A stretch of 64,000 bases of DNA. Source: Chitinophaga hostae. GTDB lineage: Bacteria > Bacteroidota > Bacteroidia > Chitinophagales > Chitinophagaceae. The first letter of the stretch is position 1; each line of letters begins with the position of its first letter. Of this stretch, positions 53,257 through 62,411 are shown piece after piece. The notes under the pieces are model-generated. The model ran no database searches. It saw only the letters and a list, made by a program, of their open reading frames with translations, and was not told the DNA's origin. The stretch lies in contig NZ_JAGTXB010000003.1 of NCBI RefSeq assembly GCF_018224885.1, positions 372,001 through 436,000 of the forward strand. Direction: 5' to 3'. The position numbers and the translations under genes were made by a program.

Positions 53257-53322
53257 GAATTACGAATTAGGAATTACGAATTACAGGATCTCCCGTAATT
53301 CGTAATTCCTAATTCGTAATTT
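53257..53322. repeat. Heptad inverted repeat between divergent promoters
   Basis: Two 28-nt arms around AGGATCTCCC. Each arm is four 7-bp words such as AATTACG and AATTAGG. It separates the -7 elements of pyrE and the NUDIX gene, so it cannot be a simple terminator. Confidence 0.9.
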
Positions 53323-53324
53323 TC

Positions 53325-53332
53325 TACATTTG
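53325..53332 (+). promoter_or_regulatory. -7 element of the NUDIX gene
   Basis: TACATTTG, exact fit to TAnnTTTG, with ATG only 4 nt after it. The mRNA would be leaderless or start at the ATG. Confidence 0.6.
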
Positions 53333-53336
53333 CGGC

Positions 53337-53957
53337 ATGCAATCAACTATTACGATCTATCTGAACGAACGTCCACTCCTATTGAGTGCCGATACCACCA
53401 GCATTCCAGCCCCTTTTGCAGCAGCAAAGGTGTACGATAATCCGGATACCAGAAAAATGGAAAACGTGTTACAGAAACTGGAAGATGGGAAAAAAGAAGC
53501 AGCAGTTTTTATTGCACCTGATGTAAAACAACTCTTTAAAAAAGTATCTCTGCATTTTACTACGCTCGTAGCGGCAGGAGGACTGGTAACCAATCCGGCA
53601 GGAGAAGTGCTCATGATGTTCCGCAGGGGTAAATGGGATTTGCCCAAAGGCAAACAGGACCCCGGGGAAGACCTGGAAACCTGCGCCCTGCGTGAGGTAG
53701 CGGAAGAAACCGGCTTACATACTGTTTCTCTCGAAAACAAGATTATAGAAACCTACCACTATTACCCCATGAAAAATAAAAAGGTATTGAAACATACGCA
53801 CTGGTACCGGATGCAGTTTACCGGAACCGAGCTGACAGTACCGCAGATAGAGGAAGATATCCAGGACCTTCAATGGATCAGGCCGGAAAACGTGGATAAG
53901 TACCTGAAGTTTTCTTACGAAAATATCCGGGAAGTATTCAGGGCTGCTGAATTCTAG
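53337..53957 (+). CDS. NUDIX hydrolase
   Basis: 206 residues. NUDIX box at 105-127 (GKQDPG...REVAEETGL) within the C-terminal half. The N-terminal ~75 residues are an extra domain not assigned. Hydrolyses a nucleoside diphosphate-linked substrate; which is unknown. Divergent from pyrE. Confidence 0.9.
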   Translation: MQSTITIYLNERPLLLSADTTSIPAPFAAAKVYDNPDTRKMENVLQKLEDGKKEAAVFIAPDVKQLFKKVSLHFTTLVAAGGLVTNPAGEVLMMFRRGKWDLPKGKQDPGEDLETCALREVAEETGLHTVSLENKIIETYHYYPMKNKKVLKHTHWYRMQFTGTELTVPQIEEDIQDLQWIRPENVDKYLKFSYENIREVFRAAEF

Positions 53958-53965
53958 GCCAGTTG

Positions 53966-54012
53966 CCTGCTGGTTGTTTTGCTTCCGGTTGATATGCAAA
54001 ATAACCAGCGGG
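53966..54012. terminator. Bidirectional terminator between convergent genes
   Basis: CCTGCTGGTTGTTTTGC pairs with GCAAAATAACCAGCGGG (two mismatches). The T-rich parts lie within the stem. Confidence 0.55.
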
Positions 54013-54047
54013 TTGTCCGTAATTTTTTTAGGGAGACAGCTACGTGT

Positions 54048-54479
54048 TTATCGTTTTGCCAGAATAGCCACAGTAAGACGGCTCACACATACCAGTTTAT
54101 GCTCATCGTCGGTGATACGGATATCCCATACGTGACTGTTAGTGCCAATATGCAAAGGCCGCGCACAGGCGTGAACATAGCCGCTTCTAACCCCTCTGAC
54201 ATGGTTTGCATTGATTTCCATCCCTACACAAATCTGCTTCTCCGGATCAATAATTAACCCCGAAGCCATACTGCCCACAGTTTCAGCCAATGCAACTGAA
54301 GCGCCACCATGGAGCAACCCATATGGCTGCACTGTTCTCTGGTCTACCGGCATCATTATTTTCAGGTAGTCAGGGCCAATTTCTGTAAACTCCATGCCCA
54401 GCCAGTTGGCCATTGTTGCTTCTCCCATTTCATTCAGCTGGTCCAGTGAAATTTTTGTGGAGTACCAGATCGTTTTCAT
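54048..54479 (-). CDS. Hotdog-fold thioesterase (PaaI family)
   Basis: 143 residues. LLHGGASVALAETVGSMAS is the PaaI/4HBT active-site motif. Hydrolyses an acyl- or aryl-CoA thioester; natural substrate unknown. Follows coaD on the same strand with 17 nt between stop and start. Confidence 0.9.
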   Translation of the reverse strand: MKTIWYSTKISLDQLNEMGEATMANWLGMEFTEIGPDYLKIMMPVDQRTVQPYGLLHGGASVALAETVGSMASGLIIDPEKQICVGMEINANHVRGVRSGYVHACARPLHIGTNSHVWDIRITDDEHKLVCVSRLTVAILAKR

Positions 54480-54496
54480 ATCGACTGCTTTAAAAA

Positions 54497-54973
54497 TTAT
54501 TGCTTAATATGCTTAATCCCTTCCAAAACGGCCGCCGGCAAAAAGGAAGACACATCTCCCCCATAGCGGTAAATATCTCTTACCAATGTAGATGCAATAC
54601 TTGAATACTGGGGAACCGTTGTTAGAAAAATGGTTTCAATACCCGTCGACACCGTACGGTTCATATCAGCAATCGCCTTCTCATATTCAAAGTCACCTAT
54701 AGATCGGATACCCCGAAGGATAAAGCGGGCATCCAGCTTTTTACAAAAATCGACGGTTAGCCCTGAGTAAGTAGCCACTTCCACGCGGGGATCATCTTTA
54801 TAGATTTCCCGGATCCAGGCCATCCGCTCTTCCAGTGCGAACATGGGCGTTTTGTTACTGTTCACACCAATGCCAATGACCATGCGGTCAAACAGGTCCA
54901 GTGCACGGTCAATAACATCCGTATGTCCCAGTGTAATGGGATCGAATGTGCCCGGGAATAAACAAGTCCTCAT
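54497..54973 (-). CDS. coaD: Pantetheine-phosphate adenylyltransferase
   Basis: 158 residues. Nucleotidyl-transferase motif GTFDPITLGH at 8-17 (TxGH), and the ISSTLVR-like motif SSIASTLVRD near 123. Forms dephospho-CoA from 4'-phosphopantetheine and ATP. The gene cluster runs DUF3822, rsmD, coaD, thioesterase on the minus strand. Confidence 0.96.
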   Translation of the reverse strand: MRTCLFPGTFDPITLGHTDVIDRALDLFDRMVIGIGVNSNKTPMFALEERMAWIREIYKDDPRVEVATYSGLTVDFCKKLDARFILRGIRSIGDFEYEKAIADMNRTVSTGIETIFLTTVPQYSSIASTLVRDIYRYGGDVSSFLPAAVLEGIKHIKQ

Positions 54974-54992
54974 GATATATACAAATTATCTG

Positions 54993-55547
54993 TCAGCGTT
55001 TTAATGCTTCCCTGTTAATGAAAATGGAGAAAACCGTTGCACCGTAATTTCTTTCAGAACGATAGTAGGAATAGTCCTGGAACTTCTTGTGCTGGGTATG
55101 TTCTACTACCAGCCAGCCTTCCGGGTTCAGCAATGCTTTCTCAAATACCAGCAATGGCAGTTGATCCAGTGTTTCCATCATATATGGCGGGTCGGCGAAT
55201 ATCAGGTCAAATTTTTCCGTGCATTGCTGCAGGTATTTAAAAGCATCCATTTTTACCGTTTTCAGGGTGGTGATTCCTAAAGACAGTGCCGTTTTACTGA
55301 TAAAAGCAGCCATTGCCGGATCCTTTTCCACCACAGTCATATCTGTGGCTCCCCTGGAGGCCAGCTCATAGCTGATGCTTCCTGTACCTCCAAAAATATC
55401 GAGTGTTTTTAAAGACGGAATATCAAGGTTATTTTCGATGATATTAAACAGTCCTCCCTTTGCTATATCTGTAGTAGGGCGGGTATGCGGCATTTTTGCA
55501 GGTGGTTGTATTTTTCTGCCTCCACTAGCTCCTCCGATTATACGCAT
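54993..55547 (-). CDS. rsmD: 16S rRNA (guanine966-N2)-methyltransferase
   Basis: 184 residues. Motif I LDIFGGTGSISYEL and the catalytic DPPY at 119-122 (FADPPYMMET). Methylates G966 of 16S rRNA. Overlaps the DUF3822 gene by 10 nt and precedes coaD; rsmD-coaD is a common pair. Confidence 0.94.
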   Translation of the reverse strand: MRIIGGASGGRKIQPPAKMPHTRPTTDIAKGGLFNIIENNLDIPSLKTLDIFGGTGSISYELASRGATDMTVVEKDPAMAAFISKTALSLGITTLKTVKMDAFKYLQQCTEKFDLIFADPPYMMETLDQLPLLVFEKALLNPEGWLVVEHTQHKKFQDYSYYRSERNYGATVFSIFINREALKR

Positions 55548-56413
55548 AGCGCTAACGCATATAAATTATGAAAATAATAACCCGGTATTTCCTGCATTTT
55601 GGTGATGTAGTTGAAACCCGGTAATCGTTGCATCCATTCCAGGTGCGGAATAAACTTATACATTTCCTGGTATACGCCCGCATCTGTGGCTACTGCGCCT
55701 CCCAGCTTAACTTTAACCAGTTGTTCATCCAGGCCAAGCTGGCGCAGCATATTTACCAGCGTGTACACCACATCCAGGCCGGCCTGGTAGTCGGCTTCCT
55801 GTTGTATCAGCAGTTTACCGCCGGCATAAATAGTTATTATAAAAGTATGTTGCTGTACTTCCACAAAGGCCACCCCGTTTGCTGCATTGAAATCCAGGTC
55901 CAGGGTGTAAGACTGCAGCAGGGCCGAATTGGCATGTATCACCAGGTCTGTTGAGAACTCCTTTCTCAAAAATCCCAGCAGATCCTTGTCCACGCTATAA
56001 ATATTGACCATTGGCAGACCAGGCAACAAATCGGACAGCACTGCTTCCTGTACCTTTTCAGGCATGACCAGGTGCAGGTAATCCTTTTTCATGGAAGGCA
56101 TATAATACTCATGCGGGACCAATACACCGCTGCCGGTATTAAAAGCCAGCAGTATGGATTTAAAGGCGGTAAACAGTAGTTTGTCGGTATCAAATACCTG
56201 TTCAATCATTTCCAGATCGGCCAGGGCCAGCTTCCGGGGGGTAAAATGATACGACTTCAACGCCAGGAATTTTTTAGCAGCCGGATCATACACTACATAA
56301 CTAAATGTTCCGCTTCCCACCAGTACAAATAAATAACAGGCGGTGAGATCAGTTTCCAGCAGGGTTTCATCGTCTACTGTAAATGCAGGATGGATGTTAT
56401 AAGCCACGGGCAT
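55538..56413 (-). CDS. DUF3822 family protein
   Basis: 291 residues. DUF3822 is seen in Bacteroidota next to rsmD. The pattern (GTFSYVVYDPAAKKFLALKSY, VAFVEVQQHTFIITIYAGGK) suggests an actin/ASKHA-like fold, but no ATP-binding motif is certain. Function unknown; cotranscription with rsmD through the overlap is likely. Confidence 0.85.
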   Translation of the reverse strand: MPVAYNIHPAFTVDDETLLETDLTACYLFVLVGSGTFSYVVYDPAAKKFLALKSYHFTPRKLALADLEMIEQVFDTDKLLFTAFKSILLAFNTGSGVLVPHEYYMPSMKKDYLHLVMPEKVQEAVLSDLLPGLPMVNIYSVDKDLLGFLRKEFSTDLVIHANSALLQSYTLDLDFNAANGVAFVEVQQHTFIITIYAGGKLLIQQEADYQAGLDVVYTLVNMLRQLGLDEQLVKVKLGGAVATDAGVYQEMYKFIPHLEWMQRLPGFNYITKMQEIPGYYFHNLYALALCV

Positions 56414-56510
56414 ATTTTACCTTTCAAATGAATTACAATAATAATCTTTTTAGTTAATTGGTGAGGGCGTTTTGTTGTTTTATATGGGGGAGATGATCAA
56501 CATATAGCCA

Positions 56511-56518
56511 TATCTTTG
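56511..56518 (+). promoter_or_regulatory. -7 element of the MATE gene
   Basis: TATCTTTG fits TAnnTTTG, 30 nt before the ATG. No -33 match at the normal spacing. Confidence 0.5.
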
Positions 56519-56547
56519 TTTTTATACCCACAATCAGCAAAAGATTC

Positions 56548-57879
56548 ATGCAACTGGAAGTTACCACCCGGCAAATTATAAAAATAGCAGGACCTATATG
56601 CCTGGCGCTTATCATCCCGCAAATCAACCACATTACGAATACGGCATTCCTCGGCCGTTTAGGCGAATTTGAATTGGCTGCCAACGGCATTGCAGGTATT
56701 TATTACCTGGTCATGTACATGATTGCTTACGGTCTTAACAACGGTATGCAGGTACTGATTGCCCGCAGAGCGGGGCAAAAACAGTACGCCGGGATCGGGC
56801 AATTGTTTTCCAATGGCATACAGGTGGGCATTTTCTTCTCCCTGCTGGCTATTTTGCTAACATTACTGGCAGCACCCTGGTTCTTTTCCAAAAGCTTACA
56901 TGATCATCATATTTATGCGGCAGCGGTTTCGTTTATTCGTATCCGTATCTGGGGGCTTCCATTGCTGATGGCGCTCAACATGGCCAATGCCTTTTATATT
57001 GGCAGCGGGCATTCCAGGGTACTGGCAGTGACTTCCCTCTTCCAGGAAATGATGAATATTTTCTTTGATTATACGCTTATTTTCGGCAAGCTGGGATTCC
57101 CGGCTTTAGGGCTGAATGGTGCAGCCACAGCTTCTGTTATTGCAGAAGCCACCGGCTGCGGAGTAGCTTTCAGCATGTTGTTTATCAAGCGTTACCATCT
57201 GGAATACAGCTTGTTTGGCTATCTCCGTTTGAACTGGGGTATTGTGAAAAACATCCTGAATGTATCTGCCCCGCTGATTGTACAATTCCTGTTCAGTATA
57301 GGCAGCTGGTTTGTGTTTTTCATATTTATAGAACATCTTGGGGAAAGGCCGCTGGCGGTATCTAATATGTTACGCAGCATTTTTGGTTTCTTTGGCATTT
57401 TCACGTGGGCACTGGCGGCGGCCTGTAATACCATGGTTAGTAATGTTATCGGGCAGGACCGGTCGGAGCTGGTATTTACGGCCATCCGGAAAATTGTACT
57501 GATCAGTGTGGCCTGTTCGGCTACCGTATGCATACTCGTCAACCTGTTTCCATATACGTTACTCCATATATATACCAATAATGCAGACCTGATAGCAGCT
57601 TCTATTCCGTCTATACGTATCATTTCGCTCAGTACTATCCTGATGGCAGTAGCCGCAGTGGTGATGAGCGGGGTGATAGGCACAGGCAACACCCGTATGA
57701 ACCTGATCACGGAAATTATAGCGGTAATAGGTTACCTGCTGTATTGTGATATTGTGATAGAAAGAATGCGCAGTGAACTGCAATGGGCCTGGGGAGCCGA
57801 TTTCATTTACTGGGTACTCATTTTTAGTATCAGCTACTGGTACCTGCTCAGCGGCAGGTGGAAAGGAAAGGAGATCTAA
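56548..57879 (+). CDS. MATE family efflux transporter
   Basis: 443 residues with about 12 membrane spans in two halves. N-terminal QIIKIAGPICLALIIPQI and the repeated LGLNGAATASVIAEA pattern fit the MATE/NorM family. Exports cationic drugs or other compounds in exchange for Na+ or H+. Single gene. Confidence 0.9.
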   Translation: MQLEVTTRQIIKIAGPICLALIIPQINHITNTAFLGRLGEFELAANGIAGIYYLVMYMIAYGLNNGMQVLIARRAGQKQYAGIGQLFSNGIQVGIFFSLLAILLTLLAAPWFFSKSLHDHHIYAAAVSFIRIRIWGLPLLMALNMANAFYIGSGHSRVLAVTSLFQEMMNIFFDYTLIFGKLGFPALGLNGAATASVIAEATGCGVAFSMLFIKRYHLEYSLFGYLRLNWGIVKNILNVSAPLIVQFLFSIGSWFVFFIFIEHLGERPLAVSNMLRSIFGFFGIFTWALAAACNTMVSNVIGQDRSELVFTAIRKIVLISVACSATVCILVNLFPYTLLHIYTNNADLIAASIPSIRIISLSTILMAVAAVVMSGVIGTGNTRMNLITEIIAVIGYLLYCDIVIERMRSELQWAWGADFIYWVLIFSISYWYLLSGRWKGKEI

Positions 57880-57906
57880 AAGGCTGAAAGCTGAAGGCTA
57901 AAAGCT
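57879..57906. repeat. Short heptad run (AGGCTAA class)
   Basis: AGGCTGA, AAGCTGA, AGGCTAA, AAGCTAT in 7-bp register between the convergent MATE and TPR genes. Confidence 0.6.
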
Positions 57907-58660
57907 ATTGCAAATCATCCAGCATTTTTTTACAATCCGCTTTGATGCTGTTATCGTCGTATACGATGCTAAGGAGCGTTATGGCTTTTTTCAATACTTC
58001 AATTGCTTTTTCCTGCTGATCATTTTCTTTGTAGGCGCGGGCCAGTTCATAATAATTGAGCAGGAATGCCGGATCGAGCTGGCGACACTTTTCATAGTTG
58101 TTGATAGCGTTTTGCAGGGAGCCATCCGGTAAACCGCCGAAAAGCATTTTAGCGGCACCTCTTTCGAAGGCATTCAGGTTGGCCACTTCAAAGTTCCATT
58201 TACCCAATACATGATATGCCTGAGCAAGGGAGGGATTGAATTTAATAGCCAGTTCTGCGTATTTCTTTACGTCTTTTGAAGCGGCTACTTTATCTTTTGC
58301 ACCGGAGATCAGGGCCATGCGTCCCATGGCAATGGCCATAGACAGGTTAGCATCCGGGCTGTTGGGATTTACTTTCAGCGACTGCCCTGCATAGCTTTTA
58401 GCAAGGTTAAAATAACTGATTTTATCGTCTTTTGATTTTTGTCTGTTACCTATGCGGGCGCATAGCTGGCTGGCCTGGTTCAATGCGTCCGTTTCAGCCG
58501 GTTGGATTTTCAGTATTTCCTTATCCTTTTCCAGGGCTTCATTTTCCTTCATTTGTTTTTCCAGCTGTTTGGCTTCTTCCACCATATCACTGACACTCTG
58601 GGCCCTTACAAATAAGGCCGCTGATAGTAAAAAGCAAACTGCCATGATCCGTTTCAACAT
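57905..58660 (-). CDS. Tetratricopeptide repeat protein, exported
   Basis: 251 residues with signal peptide about 1-20. Helical TPR-like repeats from about 30 to 245 (YAELAIKFNPSLAQAYHVLG, YYELARAYKENDQQEKAIEV). Likely a scaffold protein in the periplasm; partner not known. Monocistronic. Confidence 0.82.
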   Translation of the reverse strand: MLKRIMAVCFLLSAALFVRAQSVSDMVEEAKQLEKQMKENEALEKDKEILKIQPAETDALNQASQLCARIGNRQKSKDDKISYFNLAKSYAGQSLKVNPNSPDANLSMAIAMGRMALISGAKDKVAASKDVKKYAELAIKFNPSLAQAYHVLGKWNFEVANLNAFERGAAKMLFGGLPDGSLQNAINNYEKCRQLDPAFLLNYYELARAYKENDQQEKAIEVLKKAITLLSIVYDDNSIKADCKKMLDDLQ

Positions 58661-58760
58661 AGGACGGGTTTTACAGCGTGAATTTGTTGATTAACTTATA
58701 GCTATAAATTTACGAAAATTACAAATGAGAAACACCAGGCATATGCTAAAAAATAGAGGT

Positions 58761-59111
58761 TCAATAGTCCTTCTCCAGCGAAACGAGTGAGTTGCGGATG
58801 CTGGCGCCCATAGGCGGATTCATTTTTCGCAGGGTTACAACACTGTGCTGGATGGCGGGATAACGTTGTTTCAGGGCATCAGACAGTTCATAAACAACTT
58901 CTTCCAGCAGTGGGCGAGGCACTGCCATCACGGTTTTGGCTACCTCGTAGATGCCCTGGTAGTTCACCGTTTCAGAGAGATCATCTACTGGCACGGTGCC
59001 GGGTATACGAACAGCTACGTCGAGTACAAAGTGGTTGCCGATGATGGTTTCTTCCGGGTATAAACCATGATAAGCATAAAAAGTGGCTTGTTCGAGGGCG
59101 ATAGTAAGCAT
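58761..59111 (-). CDS. folB: Dihydroneopterin aldolase
   Basis: 116 residues. FolB fold, with LEQATFYAYHGLYPEE at the N-terminus (catalytic-site Tyr/Glu) and EEVVYELSDAL. Cleaves dihydroneopterin in folate synthesis. Separated from trxB by a heptad palindrome, which covers its promoter region. Confidence 0.92.
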   Translation of the reverse strand: MLTIALEQATFYAYHGLYPEETIIGNHFVLDVAVRIPGTVPVDDLSETVNYQGIYEVAKTVMAVPRPLLEEVVYELSDALKQRYPAIQHSVVTLRKMNPPMGASIRNSLVSLEKDY

Positions 59112-59118
59112 AAACGGA

Positions 59119-59216
59119 AAATTACGAATGATGAATTACGAATTACAGATTTGTAAGGAGATAGCAGCAAATGCTGTTTTCATCCCCACAAATCTGTAAT
59201 TCGTAATTCGTAATTT
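59119..59216. repeat. Heptad inverted repeat (AATTACG class)
   Basis: Arms AAATTACGAAT...AATTACAGATTTGT and the complement ACAAATCTGTAATTCG... with a 4-nt insertion in the left arm. Just downstream of trxB and upstream of folB. Confidence 0.85.
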
Positions 59217-59217
59217 A

Positions 59218-60168
59218 TTATTGGTGGTGTTCTTTTGCTGACAGGTATCTTTCTGCATCCAGCGCGGCCATACATCCGCTACCGGCGGCTGTTACCGCCT
59301 GACGGTAAATTTTATCCTGTACGTCGCCGCAGGCAAACACGCCCTCTATGGAAGTGCGGCTGGAACCTGGTACAGTTACGATGTAGTCCTGTTCGTCCAG
59401 TTCCAGGTAGTCTTTAAAGATACCGGAATTAGGCTGGTGACCGATTGCCACAAAGAAGGCGCTTACCGGTACATCTTTCTTTTCCTGTGTTTTATTATTC
59501 AGGATACGAACAGCTTCTACTTTATTCTCTCCCAATACTTCATCTGTTTCTGAGTTCCAGTAAACGATGATGTTGGATGTTTTCAGTACGCGGTCCTGCA
59601 TCACTTTAGAAGCGCGCATTTCATGGCGGCGCACCAGCATATGTACGGTGCTGCACATTTTGGAAAGGTAGAGTGCTTCTTCAGCGGCGGTATCACCGGC
59701 GCCAACGATAGCTACTTCCTTACCGCGGAAGAAGAATCCGTCACAAACGGCGCAGGCAGAAACACCGCTGCCGTTCAGGCGTTGTTCAGAAGGAAGACCC
59801 AGCCATTTGGCGGAGGCACCGGTAGCGATGATAATAGCATCAGCGGTGATTTCCTTTTCTTCATCAATGATAACTTTATAAGGCTGTTTGCTGAAATCCA
59901 CGGACGTTGCCATACCATAGCGGATATCGGCGCCCATACGGGTGGCCTGTTTTTCAAAATCCACCATCATTTCCGGTCCCTGAACACCTTCCGGATAACC
60001 GGGATAGTTTTCAACTTCTGTAGTAATGGTTAATTGTCCGCCGGGTTGAATTCCCTGGTATAATACTGGTTTAAGGTTGGCTCTTGCGGCATAAATCGCA
60101 GCGGTATAGCCGGCAGGTCCGGAACCGACGATCAATAAATGCACATGCTCTTGTTGCTTGTTTTCCAT
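59218..60168 (-). CDS. trxB: Thioredoxin-disulfide reductase
   Basis: 316 residues. FAD-binding GSGPAG at 15-20 and active-site pair C139-A-V-C142 (ACAVCDG). Reduces thioredoxin with NADPH. Starts 20 nt downstream of a DUF4249 lipoprotein gene's stop, so possibly cotranscribed. Confidence 0.96.
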   Translation of the reverse strand: MENKQQEHVHLLIVGSGPAGYTAAIYAARANLKPVLYQGIQPGGQLTITTEVENYPGYPEGVQGPEMMVDFEKQATRMGADIRYGMATSVDFSKQPYKVIIDEEKEITADAIIIATGASAKWLGLPSEQRLNGSGVSACAVCDGFFFRGKEVAIVGAGDTAAEEALYLSKMCSTVHMLVRRHEMRASKVMQDRVLKTSNIIVYWNSETDEVLGENKVEAVRILNNKTQEKKDVPVSAFFVAIGHQPNSGIFKDYLELDEQDYIVTVPGSSRTSIEGVFACGDVQDKIYRQAVTAAGSGCMAALDAERYLSAKEHHQ

Positions 60169-60187
60169 ACTTTTTTTTGCTGTATAA

Positions 60188-61066
60188 TTACTTGCTAATA
60201 ATAATCGTTTTATAGGTTACTGCATATCCGCCCCAGTAGCCTAATGCGCCGGGTACATTTCCCAGTATTTTTGTGGGTGATGAAAACGGGTTACCGTTAC
60301 TGTTATATGCAAAGTCGAGTGTTCGCCAAAAATCCCAGGTTGCTTTGTCAATATTACAAAACTTCATGGTCACGGTGTCACCCAGGTGAAAGAATGCATA
60401 TGTATCAAGATCCAGTCGCTGGTTCTTGTTCACCCCGGCGTCCACAGGAATTTCAAATGTTGTGCCGTTCACCAGCTGGTCATCTACCACGGAGTTCAAA
60501 CCGGGTAAAAACGGTTCATTATTAACGGCGGTGAAGTAGCGGCCATAGTTGCCCGGTGCCGGCGAATCCGTTACCCGTACCCATAAGCGGGCCATCTGGC
60601 TATCGTTGTCGAGCTTTACCATCGACCACCAGATAGAGTCCAGTTGCAATCCGCGGGTAGGAATGGTTGTCACGGATTCATATGCCTTATTGTCAGCATT
60701 AATGCGCAGGGTATAAGTACCTGACACTTTCCCGGTAAAGTTATTGGCGGGCTGACTCAGGTCAGGGACATAAATAAAGAACTTGTTACCGGCCGTATCA
60801 ATGCTACGTTCTGTCAGCTTCATGGTTTGGCTGCCATTCGAAACGGTAACGGTGGCATTATGCACAAAAGATTTTTGCAGGGTAGCCTGATCAATAGCAG
60901 CAAAATAACTAAGGCTGCGTGTCAGTATGACTACCGGGTAGGCACCATCTTCGAACCGGCCTTCCACCACAAGTTGTGCGCCCTGCGCGGGCAGATCAAC
61001 ATTGATATTCTTTTCGCAGGCGGAAAAGAGCAATGCCACCAGTGATAAGAAGAGCATATTGCGCAT
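60188..61066 (-). CDS. DUF4249 lipoprotein, without adjacent receptor
   Basis: 292 residues. Signal peptide with lipobox LLFSAC. DUF4249-type surface lipoprotein as at 25861-26727, but here no TonB receptor is next to it. ATG 61066 is preferred over TTG 61075. The trxB gene follows 19 nt after its stop. Confidence 0.82.
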   Translation of the reverse strand: MRNMLFLSLVALLFSACEKNINVDLPAQGAQLVVEGRFEDGAYPVVILTRSLSYFAAIDQATLQKSFVHNATVTVSNGSQTMKLTERSIDTAGNKFFIYVPDLSQPANNFTGKVSGTYTLRINADNKAYESVTTIPTRGLQLDSIWWSMVKLDNDSQMARLWVRVTDSPAPGNYGRYFTAVNNEPFLPGLNSVVDDQLVNGTTFEIPVDAGVNKNQRLDLDTYAFFHLGDTVTMKFCNIDKATWDFWRTLDFAYNSNGNPFSSPTKILGNVPGALGYWGGYAVTYKTIIISK

Positions 61067-61095
61067 ACACTGCAAAAATAAGGGTGTTTACTAAA

Positions 61096-61137
61096 ATAAG
61101 AACACCGGCCATGTATTTACAAGGCCGGTGTTCTTAT
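61096..61137 (-). terminator. Intrinsic terminator of rpoD
   Basis: Perfect 15-bp stem ATAAGAACACCGGCC with its complement, 12-nt loop, followed by a T-rich stretch on the minus strand. Confidence 0.8.
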
Positions 61138-61225
61138 AGAATAAAGAGGATTAGTAGATTTATTCAATTAGTTATTTTGCTATTTATTTTTTCTAAATAT
61201 CAAAATAACCAACGGAGTAAAAGAA

Positions 61226-62083
61226 TTATCCCAGGTAAGATTTCAATGCGCCACTATAGCGGGCTTTCTGCAGCCTTTTGATAGCGCGTTCTTTAATCTG
61301 CCTGATCCTTTCTTTAGTCAGATCATATTTCTGACCGATTTGTTCGATTGTTGCGCCGTTTTCACCATCCAGACCAAAATAGGCATTCACAATTTCAGCT
61401 TCGCGGGGGCTCAGGGATTTCAATACCCTGCGGATTTCCTCACGGAGTGAATCTCTCATTACATCGTCGTCAGTAATATCTCCACCTTCCAGCAGATCGC
61501 CCATTGCTACGTCTTCAGCCTCGTGCACAGGTGCATCCAATGACATGTGGCGGGTATTGCTTTGGAAGATATTGTTTATTTCTGATTCAGACATCTCCAG
61601 GATTTCTGCGAGTTCCTCGGTAGAAGGCTCACGCTCGTTTTCCTGTTCAAATGCCATGTAAGCTTTGTTAGCTTTATTATAGGTGCCAATTTTGTTTTGC
61701 GGCAGACGAACAAGACGTCCTTGTTCTGCTAACGCCTGCAGGATGGACTGGCGAATCCACCACACTGCATAAGAAATGAATTTGAAACCTTTCGTTTCAT
61801 CGAAACGTTGCGCCGCCTTGATCAAGCCAAGATTACCTTCGTTAATGAGGTCACTGAGGCTAAGCCCCTGATGCTGATACTGCTTCGCAACAGAAACAAC
61901 GAAACGTAAATTTCCTGTAGTCAATCTTTCAAGAGCCTTTTGATCGCCCATTTTAATGCGCTGTGCCAAAACGGTCTCCTCCTCGGGTGTTAACAAAGGG
62001 ATCTTCGAGATTTCCTGCAGGTACTTCTCTACCGCCTGCGAATCACGATTGGTGATCTGGGTGGCAATTTTAAGTTGCCTCAT
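61226..62083 (-). CDS. rpoD: Primary sigma factor RpoD/SigA (short Bacteroidota type)
   Basis: 285 residues, no region 1.1. Regions 1.2 and 2 (YLQEISKIPLLTPEEE, FVVSVAKQYQHQGLSLSDLI, FISYAVWWIRQ), region 3 and region 4 (TIEQIGQKYDLTKERIRQIK) are complete. Recognises the TTTG/TAnnTTTG promoters found in this window. Own promoter at 62205-62236 gives a leader of about 115 nt. Confidence 0.95.
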   Translation of the reverse strand: MRQLKIATQITNRDSQAVEKYLQEISKIPLLTPEEETVLAQRIKMGDQKALERLTTGNLRFVVSVAKQYQHQGLSLSDLINEGNLGLIKAAQRFDETKGFKFISYAVWWIRQSILQALAEQGRLVRLPQNKIGTYNKANKAYMAFEQENEREPSTEELAEILEMSESEINNIFQSNTRHMSLDAPVHEAEDVAMGDLLEGGDITDDDVMRDSLREEIRRVLKSLSPREAEIVNAYFGLDGENGATIEQIGQKYDLTKERIRQIKERAIKRLQKARYSGALKSYLG

Positions 62084-62411
62084 ATGAAAAATTGTATTGG
62101 TTTATAAATAAAATAACAGCGAAAGAAATTTTTTGTTCGAATTTTTAAAATTATTAACTTACAAAGTTTCCCGCGCTTTATCCTTTTGATTCGAAATAAG
62201 TCTGCAAAGATCGTGCTAACCAATCACTCTACCAAATCCTTCTTATATTTGCCAGCCATATAACAAAGTACAGTTTTATAACGGAATTTTATAGTGCTTT
62301 AGTCCCTGTACCACGCTGGTTTATACAAATTTTAACAATTGATAAAGAATCATATTTAAATTAACATCTTAACTAATTTAATTGTTAAGCTGTTGCAAAT
62401 TTTTCAATAAA
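62084..62411. other. 328-nt divergent region between rpoD and threonine aldolase
   Basis: No gene. Holds the rpoD promoter on the minus strand and a TATATTTG -7 candidate at 62244-62251 on the plus strand for the aldolase gene. Otherwise AT-rich. Confidence 0.6.
62205..62236 (-). promoter_or_regulatory. Promoter of rpoD
   Basis: On the minus strand TTTG (62233-62236), 20-bp spacer, then GATCTTTG (62205-62212), one mismatch from TAnnTTTG. Confidence 0.55.
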
